Positions 1 through 6,837 of a DNA stretch of 64,000 bases are shown here, piece by piece. The first letter of the stretch is position 1, and every line of letters begins with the position of its first letter. A model generated the notes under the pieces. That model was not told the DNA's origin, did not search any database, and saw only the letters and a list, made by a program, of their open reading frames with translations. Position numbers and translations under genes: made by a program. Source of the DNA: DOZZ01 sp963792655 (GTDB lineage: Bacteria; Acidobacteriota; Terriglobia; Bryobacterales; Bryobacteraceae); assembly GCA_963792655.1 (NCBI GenBank), contig CAWBWU010000003.1, positions 62,001 through 126,000 on the forward strand, in the 5' to 3' direction.

Positions 1-181
1 CATATTGGTAATGGCCGAAGTCGATGGCTTTCGCGACGGGCGGCACGGCAGTGGGAGAGACAACAACCAGATCGAGCCCCAACTCCTGCGCTTTGCGCAA
101 AGCTGCCGCAGTAGGCATCACTTCAGCGGTGCCGTCAGGAAATACAGCCCGGACTTCGCGGGCTCGGATCGATTCACTCAC
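1..181 (-). CDS. infC: translation initiation factor IF-3, second tandem copy (partial, cut by window edge)
   Basis: This is the 5' part of a second infC-like gene lying directly downstream of the complete infC. Bases 1-181 match bases 557-737 at all but four positions. Three of the four differences (positions 35, 47, 68) are silent third-codon changes; the fourth (177) changes Asn to Ser. The reading frame is open from a GTG at 179-181, giving V-S-E-S-I-R-A-R, and runs off the left edge after about 60 codons of the IF-3 N-terminal domain. The basic leader of about 17 residues seen in the full copy is not translated from this GTG, because the first copy's stop codon lies only 13 bases upstream. 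Silent-biased divergence suggests a working paralogue, but a recent duplication or assembly duplication is possible. Confidence 0.6.
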   Translation of the reverse strand, partial: MSESIRAREVRAVFPDGTAEVMPTAAALRKAQELGLDLVVVSPTAVPPVAKAIDFGHYQY

Positions 182-194
182 ATCAGCGGCGATC

Positions 195-788
195 TCACTC
201 TGACTCGGCAGGAGTTTCTTTCTTCTCGGGCTTGTCTGCCGGTTTGATCGACTTCGACGGGCTAATCAGGATATGCGCGTTGCGTCCTTCAAGCCGCGGC
301 ACGCCTTCCACAGCACCCACGCCGGTCAGATCCCCGGCAAAACGAGTCAGCAATTTCTTGCCTAAGTCAGTGTGCGCGATTTCGCGACCGCGAAACTGCA
401 CCACGGCTTTCACGCGATTGCCTTCCTGCAAGAAGCGAATGGCGTGGTTCTTCTTGAACTCATAGTCGTGATCGTCGGTGTTGGGACGGAACTTCAGTTC
501 CTTCACCTGCACGACGTGCTGTTTCTTCTTGGCTTCGTGCTGCTTCTTCTTCAGCTCATATTGGTAATGGCCGAAGTCGATGGCTTTCGCTACGGGCGGC
601 ACTGCAGTGGGAGAGACAACAACGAGATCGAGCCCCAACTCCTGCGCTTTGCGCAAAGCTGCCGCAGTAGGCATCACTTCAGCGGTGCCGTCAGGAAATA
701 CAGCCCGGACTTCGCGGGCTCGGATCGATTCATTCACATTTTCGCGGCGATTCTGACGGCGAGGAGGAAAATTTCTGCCTGGAATCAT
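195..788 (-). CDS. infC: translation initiation factor IF-3
   Basis: IF-3 binds the 30S subunit, prevents premature 50S joining and checks start-codon and initiator tRNA pairing. The 197-residue product has the usual two-domain plan. The N-terminal domain contains the conserved N-E-x-I-R-A-x-E-V-R segment near residues 18-27, a Lys-rich linker follows at about 80-95, and the C-terminal domain carries V-K-E-L-K-F-R-P and F-R-G-R-E. A charged Pro/Lys/Glu tail of about 20 residues extends past the usual end. Codon 2 is ATT, the start codon normally used by infC for autoregulation; here an ATG precedes it. A GTG at codon 18 aligns with the start of the downstream copy. No thrS or rpmI-rplT neighbours are visible. 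Confidence 0.95.
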   Translation of the reverse strand: MIPGRNFPPRRQNRRENVNESIRAREVRAVFPDGTAEVMPTAAALRKAQELGLDLVVVSPTAVPPVAKAIDFGHYQYELKKKQHEAKKKQHVVQVKELKFRPNTDDHDYEFKKNHAIRFLQEGNRVKAVVQFRGREIAHTDLGKKLLTRFAGDLTGVGAVEGVPRLEGRNAHILISPSKSIKPADKPEKKETPAESE

Positions 789-870
789 GCGAAATTAGCG
801 GTGGTTTCCATTCATTCGGATAGCTCAGTGTAGCGCCGAACAGTTTTGCTGTCCACCGCCCTGCAATGCT

Positions 871-1041
871 TCAGTTCGAATCCTTCGTGCGGGTATTGGT
901 GACGCCCATCATGATGCCCAGGCCAATGGCGATAAGAAGACCGATACCGATCCACATCTGAGGAACGTGCAGCATATAAGCTGCGATCGCGAGCCCGACA
1001 ACCAGAACGATAAACCCGACCATATACATCGAAAACGACAT
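871..1041 (-). CDS. small two-helix membrane protein
   Basis: The 56-residue product starts at an ATG preceded by a strong GGAGGATTT ribosome-binding site, which decides this start over an ATG 20 codons upstream. It is almost wholly hydrophobic: a first membrane segment at about residues 5-25, a short polar turn, a second segment at about 28-46, then a charged tail T-N-T-R-T-K-D-S-N. No family is recognised. It sits alone between the ThiE-like gene and infC on the same strand. The size and layout suggest a small inner-membrane protein of unknown role. Confidence 0.7.
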   Translation of the reverse strand: MSFSMYMVGFIVLVVGLAIAAYMLHVPQMWIGIGLLIAIGLGIMMGVTNTRTKDSN

Positions 1042-1137
1042 AAATCCTCCAGAGAGCCGCGTGTGCTCACTTGTGCAAACAACTTGCAAGTGCGCTGCCA
1101 AAGTCGACGGTCGTCTGACTACTCGCTGGGTGAGCCG

Positions 1138-1686
1138 CTAATGAAAGAGCCGGATGCCTGCAATTCCGGCCGCCCCGGCTTCAAGACACTCTTGTTCAAA
1201 CTCAAAGGTGACTCCGCCCAAGGCGAACACCGGTACCGGCGACGCCTTGCACGCTGTCGCCAATGCACGGATGCCTACGCCAGGTCCTTTCACACTGGGG
1301 AAGACGGGCCCGAACAAGGCGAAGTCAGCCCCATGCGCCTCTTCCAGTTCAGGGAGCGTATGACAGGAGACGCTGATGACGAAGTTCGGTGGCGCGGCCT
1401 CGCGGACGCTCGAAGGCAGCACGGAGTTGCCGCGCAGGTGCACGCCACGTGCGGCGCACGCGATGGCCACGTCCATGCGGTCATTCACCAGCACCGACGT
1501 TTTAGATCCTTTAGTCACCTCGACAACCTTCAGAACGAGCGACTTCAGTTCCCGGACGCTGAGGTCCTTCTCGCGCACCTGAACGTAGTCCACACCGGCG
1601 CGAACGTTCTTCCGGATCAGCGCGAGCAATGGTTCAGTCCCGCCAGCGGCACTACGATCTGTGATGTAGCAGCGCTCCCCCTTCAC
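1138..1686 (-). CDS. thiE: thiamine phosphate synthase / TenI-like protein
   Basis: ThiE joins hydroxymethylpyrimidine diphosphate and thiazole phosphate to make thiamine phosphate; TenI relatives are thiazole tautomerases. The TIM-barrel signature is visible: V-Q-V-R-E-K-D-L-S near residues 36-44, L-V-N-D-R-M-D-V-A near 66-74, G-V-H-L, and F-G-P-V-F-P-S-V-K near 125-133. I chose the GTG at 1684-1686 because it overlaps the upstream stop in a GTGA junction; an ATG at 1716 would add 10 residues. At about 182 residues it is short for ThiE (about 210), and no thiC/thiG/thiD neighbours exist, so a TenI-like role is equally possible. It is translationally coupled to the FmdE-like gene. Confidence 0.8.
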   Translation of the reverse strand: MKGERCYITDRSAAGGTEPLLALIRKNVRAGVDYVQVREKDLSVRELKSLVLKVVEVTKGSKTSVLVNDRMDVAIACAARGVHLRGNSVLPSSVREAAPPNFVISVSCHTLPELEEAHGADFALFGPVFPSVKGPGVGIRALATACKASPVPVFALGGVTFEFEQECLEAGAAGIAGIRLFH

Positions 1687-2267
1687 AGAACCGTGTAGTA
1701 GCGTTCGCCGGCGCAAGCTTTACAAAGCGTGCGGCCTTCACGTTCCACTTGCCTTTCGAAGTTGATGCCTTCGCCGCACTCATCGCAAATGTGCCGCGGG
1801 CCTTTGTAGCCGGGGAACTCTTCCGGCCCTAAGTCCACACGCACTTCCTGCACGGTGAACAGCTCCGCATCCGCCATCTCGCGATAGGCGCGCATCTGCT
1901 GCTGGTTCTTATTCGCGATGCCGGGGAACATCGCTTGCGCGGCTTGCTTCGAGCTCTCTTTCGCGACGACACGAATGGCGCGCCCGCTCTGCAGATCGCA
2001 AAAAGTGGCCGCGACTTTACCGAAATCACGGAACTTCAGCGCGCGCTTGCCGAGGCGGCACCCGGTCACGACCGGAATAGCGTCGGTCGCGCAACGATCA
2101 ATTTCAACGAATGTCACCAGGCGCTTGCGATCCGCGCCGGTGGGATCGTCGATGCCGAGCAGTTGCATACCGTGGATGGCCAGGCGCAAGCCCAGGATTT
2201 GCCCCGCGCAAACGTGGCCATGAGCTTCGGCCGCGAGTTGCTCATATTCCGCAAACGTCTTCATCAA
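1683..2267 (-). CDS. FmdE/FwdE family protein with C-terminal zinc ribbon
   Basis: The protein resembles subunit E of molybdenum/tungsten formylmethanofuran dehydrogenase (FmdE domain). The N-terminus has the family motif H-G-H-V-C-A-G-Q (residues 16-23) and G-C-R-L-G-K (about 69-74). The C-terminus carries a four-cysteine ribbon, C-D-E-C and C-K-A-C (about 157-186). Stand-alone FmdE proteins in bacteria are often found next to molybdate-transport genes. Here it lies 13 bases downstream of modC on the same strand and overlaps the next gene by four bases, so it is probably co-transcribed with modBC. A role in molybdenum handling or a molybdoenzyme is inferred. No methanofuran genes are present. 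Confidence 0.85.
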   Translation of the reverse strand: MMKTFAEYEQLAAEAHGHVCAGQILGLRLAIHGMQLLGIDDPTGADRKRLVTFVEIDRCATDAIPVVTGCRLGKRALKFRDFGKVAATFCDLQSGRAIRVVAKESSKQAAQAMFPGIANKNQQQMRAYREMADAELFTVQEVRVDLGPEEFPGYKGPRHICDECGEGINFERQVEREGRTLCKACAGERYYTVL

Positions 2268-2280
2268 ACGCTCGCCCGGT

Positions 2281-3345
2281 TCAACCGATCTGTTTCAGTT
2301 CGCCCGCAGGCAGTTCGAGATACCACTTCTCATTATGTTTGGCGCTCTCGTACTCACGCGATGAAATATGCGCGACAAGTCCGTTCGAAAATTCCAGACG
2401 TACGAAACCGGCCAGCGCCGAACACCGTTGTAACTCTGCTGAAATGCGATTGTCACCCGGCTCGGCATGAGGCCGGATTGCGGCCGGGGAAATGCAGATT
2501 TGCAGGCGGTCGCCGATAAACCGTCCGGGCAAATAAGTCGATGCAAAATCGACGCCGAACGCGCGCAGCTTGCCGGTGTTGCGACCGGGGTCGAGCGCCC
2601 GAATCTCACCGTCGAACTGATTCGTCAAGCCCAACAGCGTCGCTGCCTGCGGCGACGCTGGCCGCGCGAGCAGATCCTGCGGCTTTCCGCGCTGCACAAT
2701 TTCTCCCTGGTCGTAGAGCAACAACTGATCGCCCAGAGCAAACGCCTCGCTCAAATCATGTGTCACCAGCAACAACGGAATTTCGAGACTCGCGCGCAGG
2801 CTGAGCAGCGCATCGTGCAGGTCGTCACGTAGCTGCGCGTCGAGGCCGCGCGCGGGCTCATCGAGCAATAGAACTTCCGGGTCCGCGATGAGCGAACGCG
2901 CAATCGAGCCGCGCTGCTTCTGGCCGCCCGACAGTTCGTGTGGATAGCGGCCCGCAAGCGACAACAGCTCGAAGCGATCGAGCGTGTCCGACACCGCGCG
3001 ATGGCGTGCGAGGCGCGGCAGAGATTGCGCTGCAAACACCAGGTTCTCGCGCAGCGTCATGTGCGGGAATAATGCCTGCTGCTGCAGCACGTACCCGCAA
3101 CGGCGCAGACGCGGCGGAAGATCGACACGCGCGTCGGCATCGAACAGAATGCGATCGTTCAGCAGCACGCGTCCGGCATCGGGCTTGCTGAATCCGGCGA
3201 TCGCATCGAGCGTGAGCGACTTGCCTGCGCCGCTCGCGCCAAACAAAACCGTCACCCCTTGCCGGGCTTCGAAGGCGACATCCAGCGTGAAGCCCGCCGA
3301 CTCAGCACCTGCTGCGAAATGTTTCGCGATGCGGGCGTGAATCAC
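2281..3345 (-). CDS. modC: molybdate ABC transporter ATP-binding protein
   Basis: ModC is the ATPase that powers molybdate uptake through ModB. The 354-residue product shows all ABC motifs: Walker A G-A-S-G-A-G-K-S (about 35-42), Q-loop L-Q-Q-Q, signature L-S-G-G-Q-K-Q-R (about 138-145), Walker B V-L-L-L-D-E-P (about 158-164) and the H-loop T-H-D. The C-terminal third (about 240-354) fits a TOBE-type molybdate-binding regulatory domain. The start is GTG at 3343-3345, overlapping the modB stop as GTGA. Gene order is modB-modC-fmdE; no modA is in the window. Confidence 0.92.
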   Translation of the reverse strand: MIHARIAKHFAAGAESAGFTLDVAFEARQGVTVLFGASGAGKSLTLDAIAGFSKPDAGRVLLNDRILFDADARVDLPPRLRRCGYVLQQQALFPHMTLRENLVFAAQSLPRLARHRAVSDTLDRFELLSLAGRYPHELSGGQKQRGSIARSLIADPEVLLLDEPARGLDAQLRDDLHDALLSLRASLEIPLLLVTHDLSEAFALGDQLLLYDQGEIVQRGKPQDLLARPASPQAATLLGLTNQFDGEIRALDPGRNTGKLRAFGVDFASTYLPGRFIGDRLQICISPAAIRPHAEPGDNRISAELQRCSALAGFVRLEFSNGLVAHISSREYESAKHNEKWYLELPAGELKQIG

Positions 3346-4010
3346 GCAGCGGCCCGGTGACGCTCAAGCCGGTTCGCAAGATAGACGATCGCGATGGTCA
3401 CGGCAGAGACAACGATGACGAGAATCCGCGCGGTTTGGGCGCTACCCGATTCCACAGCGTCGTAAATGGCAATCGAAACGGTTTGGGTGCGATGCGGAAT
3501 ATCGCCGGCGACCATAAGGGTGGTTCCGAAATCGCCCATGCTGCGTGCGAACGCCAGCACTGCTGCGGCGACGAGCGAGCGGCGGGCGAGGGGCAAGGTG
3601 ATGCGTGCGAAAACGCGCCACTCCGGTGCGCCGAGTGAACGCGCCGCGCGTTCAAAGCGGCCATCCACCGACTCAAACGCGGCCCGCGCCGACTTCACAA
3701 CCAGCGGCACGGCGTGCAGCGTCGAAGCAATTACCGCGGCTTGCCAGGTGAACACCAACGCATGCCCTGTCGCACTTTCAAACGCACGCCCGAAGATGCT
3801 GTTGCGCCCGATCGAGACCAGCAGGTAGTAGCCGAGCACCGTCGGCGGCAACACCAGCGGCAAGGTAACTACGGCATCCAACAGGTTCTTGCCCCGGAAG
3901 TTGCGGCTAGCCAGTAACCACGCCAACGCCACGCCAGCAGCCAGCGAGAATGCCGTGGCGATCGATGCCACGCGCAGGCTCAGCCAGAGCGGAAACCAGT
4001 CGATGGACAT
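3342..4010 (-). CDS. modB: molybdate ABC transporter permease
   Basis: ModB forms the membrane channel of the molybdate importer. The 222-residue protein has five or six hydrophobic segments. The BPD_transp_1 coupling loop is visible as E-R-A-A-R-S-L-G-A-P-E-W with F-A-R-I-T-L-P at about residues 140-160, the stretch that docks on the ATPase. L-V-L-P-P-T-V-L-G-Y-Y near residue 55 is typical of ModB rather than CysT/W. It overlaps modC by four bases. The periplasmic binding protein ModA is missing upstream; a PA14 protein gene is there instead. ModA may lie elsewhere in the genome. Confidence 0.92.
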   Translation of the reverse strand: MSIDWFPLWLSLRVASIATAFSLAAGVALAWLLASRNFRGKNLLDAVVTLPLVLPPTVLGYYLLVSIGRNSIFGRAFESATGHALVFTWQAAVIASTLHAVPLVVKSARAAFESVDGRFERAARSLGAPEWRVFARITLPLARRSLVAAAVLAFARSMGDFGTTLMVAGDIPHRTQTVSIAIYDAVESGSAQTARILVIVVSAVTIAIVYLANRLERHRAAA

Positions 4011-4042
4011 GGACTCTCGATTATAAACGGCACTCTTCGCCG

Positions 4043-4639
4043 TCAGTGTTTCAGCAGCGGACGGTCGGGGTCGGGCGCGGCAGGCGGCCGGTAATCTTCT
4101 GTGTCGAAGGGCCGGTACTTCTTATGCGGCGCAGCCATTTCGAGCACGAGCGCGATCGAATACCCAGGGCCCTGGAAGTACGTGACGCGAATGCGGTGCA
4201 AGCCGGCGGCGAGCATCGCGGCGCCGAAAGCTGTTTCCTCGGCGTGCACGCCGTCGTTGTCGATGATCTGCCGGTCGTCGATGAAGAGCCGCGACCCATC
4301 GTCGGAAGCGAGCGAGAACTTGTACTTGCCAGCCTCTTCAACCCAGAACGTTCCCTGGTAGTCGATTGCGAACCACTCAATGCGCCGCGTTACGCCAGGG
4401 AAGCCTTCGGTGAAGCTACGGGCCGTAACGTTCAGCGACGTGGTGTAGATCACGCCCTGTGGTTTGAGCCGCTCAAGGTTGGGCAGTCGCTGTGTGTCGA
4501 TCGGCAGGTGATAGATGGTGCCCTTCAATGCATAGGGGCTGGGGCGATCCGTGCCGAAGGGTGCCTCCTTCGAATGCTTGACGAAAGAAAATCCGGCACA
4601 CGCCAGAATCACACCACCGCACAACACCCGCCGCATCAT
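4043..4639 (-). CDS. secreted PA14-domain protein
   Basis: The 198-residue protein begins with a signal-like segment (R-R followed by a hydrophobic stretch to about residue 19). The body matches the PA14 fold: a W-F-A-I-D-Y-Q-G-T-F sheet near residues 85-95, the diagnostic Y-K-F-S-L-A-S-D-D-G-S-R-L-F-I-D-D segment (about 105-121), and G-L-H-R-I-R-V-T-Y-F-Q-G near 145-156. PA14 modules are carbohydrate-binding or structural beta-barrels in adhesins, glycosidases and toxins. There is no attached catalytic domain, so an extracytoplasmic binding role is inferred. It is followed closely by modB but is probably functionally unrelated. Confidence 0.8.
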   Translation of the reverse strand: MMRRVLCGGVILACAGFSFVKHSKEAPFGTDRPSPYALKGTIYHLPIDTQRLPNLERLKPQGVIYTTSLNVTARSFTEGFPGVTRRIEWFAIDYQGTFWVEEAGKYKFSLASDDGSRLFIDDRQIIDNDGVHAEETAFGAAMLAAGLHRIRVTYFQGPGYSIALVLEMAAPHKKYRPFDTEDYRPPAAPDPDRPLLKH

Positions 4640-4678
4640 CAGCGCGAATGTATCAAAACCGCGGGGCGGTTTGGAAGC

Positions 4679-6802
4679 TTACTGAACGAAAAAGCCGGAG
4701 GACTCCCTCGCCACAGCTCCGCCTTGCCGTACCGTCACGCGCACTTCGTATTGCCCGGGATTCAGCTTGGCTTCGGTGACGAACGGAATCGCGCCTGTTG
4801 CATCGGGAGCAGGCAGCGGCGGGGTCTGCCGCGAGACTTCTTTGCCATCAGAGAAGAACTGCATCGTGAGCTTCGGTTGATCGGCGCCCGCATTGCGGTT
4901 CGGGTAAACGACGAAGTACAGCTTCACTTCATCACCGGCCTTACTCTGGTCGGTCAGAGTAGGCGTGATCTTGGTTCCTTCAAACTCCAGCGGGTCGTTC
5001 GCGTCGCGCGGCGTCGTCAATGGATCGATGCGGCGCACCAGCGCAAGGCTGCTGAGGTCGACGCCCGGCGTGCTGCCCACCAGGAGCACCGTCCTTCGTG
5101 CGCTCGCTTTGTTGGCGTTGAAGTCGATGACAGATGTTTCAAGAGTGTAGCGGCCATTCGGAATATCGAAGGCCTGGCTGAAGATCATGTTGCCCGCCTT
5201 GAACTGCTCCCAACGATCGCTTGCGACGGAGTACGGCAGGTCTTTACTCACCTTCGCGACCACCTGCCCTGTGGGATCTTTCACCAGCGCCATGAAACTC
5301 GCGTGCACTTCTGTCGTCTTGGTTTCCGCATTCGCGACCGATTGCAGGTTGGCGATCGGCACTTCAAAGGTCACGGCACACTGCCGCGTGTCATTGCTGG
5401 GACGAAAGCGTAGGGCCGACGCGCGGTACTCGAAAGAATTCGGCAACTGTTTGCCGCTAAGCGCGGACAAGTTCGCCGTTTCGAATGCCTGCAGCGAGTC
5501 GCCGTTCAAATTCGGCAGAGCATAATATCCATCACGGCTTTGCGCATGCAGCCCGGCGCGCGCCAGGCGCACTTCGAGTTTGCGGTACTTGCCATCAAGC
5601 AACGTGGATGTGGGCGCGAAGGTGATCTCGTAGTGAGCGCGGATATCTTCCATGACATGCGACAGCGGCTTCTTCAGCGAGTTCGTATTTTCGATGCTGA
5701 AGCCACCGGTGGTCTCGGCTAGTTCGCGCATACTCTGCTGCGTGTTGGCGGAGGTGACGGCGTAGTGGAGGTAGTCGTCCTGGAATTGCCCGCGCGCTCC
5801 GCCTACGTCATTCGCGGTTTGCCTGCGGCTGGTGGCGGAGACGGAGGCAAGCTCAGCTAAGCCTGCTTGTCCTGCACTGGTGGTCGTCAGCCCTCGCGCG
5901 TCGAGCGTGTAGTAAGTAACGTTGGTGCGATTGGCCTCGCTCATCGCGCGATGAAAGAGCCCGAGATTATCGGAAGGCAGCACTAAGCCTTCGGACATGT
6001 AGAGCACCGTCTTGCGTCCGGGCAGCTTTCCGAGTTCACGCGTCAGACTCAGCAGCGATGCGGTCGCGCGCATGCCCGCTTGATAGTTCGCGACGAGCAG
6101 GTTGTCGTGCAGGATGCCGGACAGAACTTTCGATGCCTGGTCCAGGCTGGTTTCGACGCCTGCGGTCGCCAACCCGGCTTGCGTGGCCGGATCGACCGAA
6201 GCCGTCGTCGAGACACCTGACTGGCTCGTGGTGGTTTGATAGTCGACGTGATTGAGGATGTCGTTCGAAGTCTTGGCAAACTCCGAGTAGTTGCCCGTGG
6301 ACGCGTGATTCACGGCACGAATCAAAGCCGCTTTGTCGTTCGTAAACGCCTGTAGCGCGTTCATGCTGGAATCGAGGCTGAAGACGGCCACGTAGGTGTT
6401 CGGCAGCAACTCGTTATTCAGAAACTCGAGGGCTGCCTCACGTGCGAAATCGCGGCCGCGCGGACTCATGCTGTGAAACACGATCGCGACCAGGCTGATG
6501 TTGCGAACACTCTGCGCAACGGGCGCTCCGCCGCCGGCCTTTGTGGCCGCGGCCTGCTGGTGCTCATAGACCAACTGGTCTTTGCCGGAGACCAACCGGA
6601 AACTTTTGACCTGCTGGCGCACACCGTTCTCGTACACCTCAACCTCTTCCGGCCTGAGGTTGCGTACCATGCGTTCGTGTTTATCGCGCACCACCATATC
6701 CAGGAGGACTTCATGTGAACTGCTCTTGAGCGTGACGCCGGTGTCTTCAGGCGTCTGCGCGAACAAGCCCGCGACGAGCAGTAATGGGAGTAGGGTACGC
6801 AT
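4679..6802 (-). CDS. VWFA-related Acidobacterial domain protein
   Basis: This 707-residue exported protein has an N-terminal signal peptide (about residues 1-16, ending near L-F-A-Q-T) and a domain of the lineage-specific VWFA-related Acidobacterial family. L-D-M-V-V-R-D-K near residue 35 and V-Y-E-N-G-V-R-Q near 56 are typical of the family's beta-strand region before the VWA core. The metal-site motif expected as D-x-S-x-S reads F-H-S-M-S (about 110), so the usual aspartate is missing and metal binding may be lost. The C-terminal 250 residues look like beta-sandwich segments. The frame is intact over 2.1 kb. Function in the periplasm or cell surface is unknown. Confidence 0.9.
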   Translation of the reverse strand: MRTLLPLLLVAGLFAQTPEDTGVTLKSSSHEVLLDMVVRDKHERMVRNLRPEEVEVYENGVRQQVKSFRLVSGKDQLVYEHQQAAATKAGGGAPVAQSVRNISLVAIVFHSMSPRGRDFAREAALEFLNNELLPNTYVAVFSLDSSMNALQAFTNDKAALIRAVNHASTGNYSEFAKTSNDILNHVDYQTTTSQSGVSTTASVDPATQAGLATAGVETSLDQASKVLSGILHDNLLVANYQAGMRATASLLSLTRELGKLPGRKTVLYMSEGLVLPSDNLGLFHRAMSEANRTNVTYYTLDARGLTTTSAGQAGLAELASVSATSRRQTANDVGGARGQFQDDYLHYAVTSANTQQSMRELAETTGGFSIENTNSLKKPLSHVMEDIRAHYEITFAPTSTLLDGKYRKLEVRLARAGLHAQSRDGYYALPNLNGDSLQAFETANLSALSGKQLPNSFEYRASALRFRPSNDTRQCAVTFEVPIANLQSVANAETKTTEVHASFMALVKDPTGQVVAKVSKDLPYSVASDRWEQFKAGNMIFSQAFDIPNGRYTLETSVIDFNANKASARRTVLLVGSTPGVDLSSLALVRRIDPLTTPRDANDPLEFEGTKITPTLTDQSKAGDEVKLYFVVYPNRNAGADQPKLTMQFFSDGKEVSRQTPPLPAPDATGAIPFVTEAKLNPGQYEVRVTVRQGGAVARESSGFFVQ

Positions 6803-6837
6803 GACTAACTCTATTGTCGTACCGATGCAGGCTGGCG

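Noticed and set aside
818..885. tRNA-like string with GGATAGCTCAGT and TTCGAATCC
   Set aside because: The T-arm does not pair and no acceptor stem forms; the right part encodes the end of the small membrane protein.
967..1698. 243-codon plus-strand open frame
   Set aside because: Antisense to the ThiE-like gene, no motif or ribosome-binding site.
3950..5413. 487-codon plus-strand open frame
   Set aside because: It lies antisense to the PA14 and VWA genes and has shadow-frame composition.
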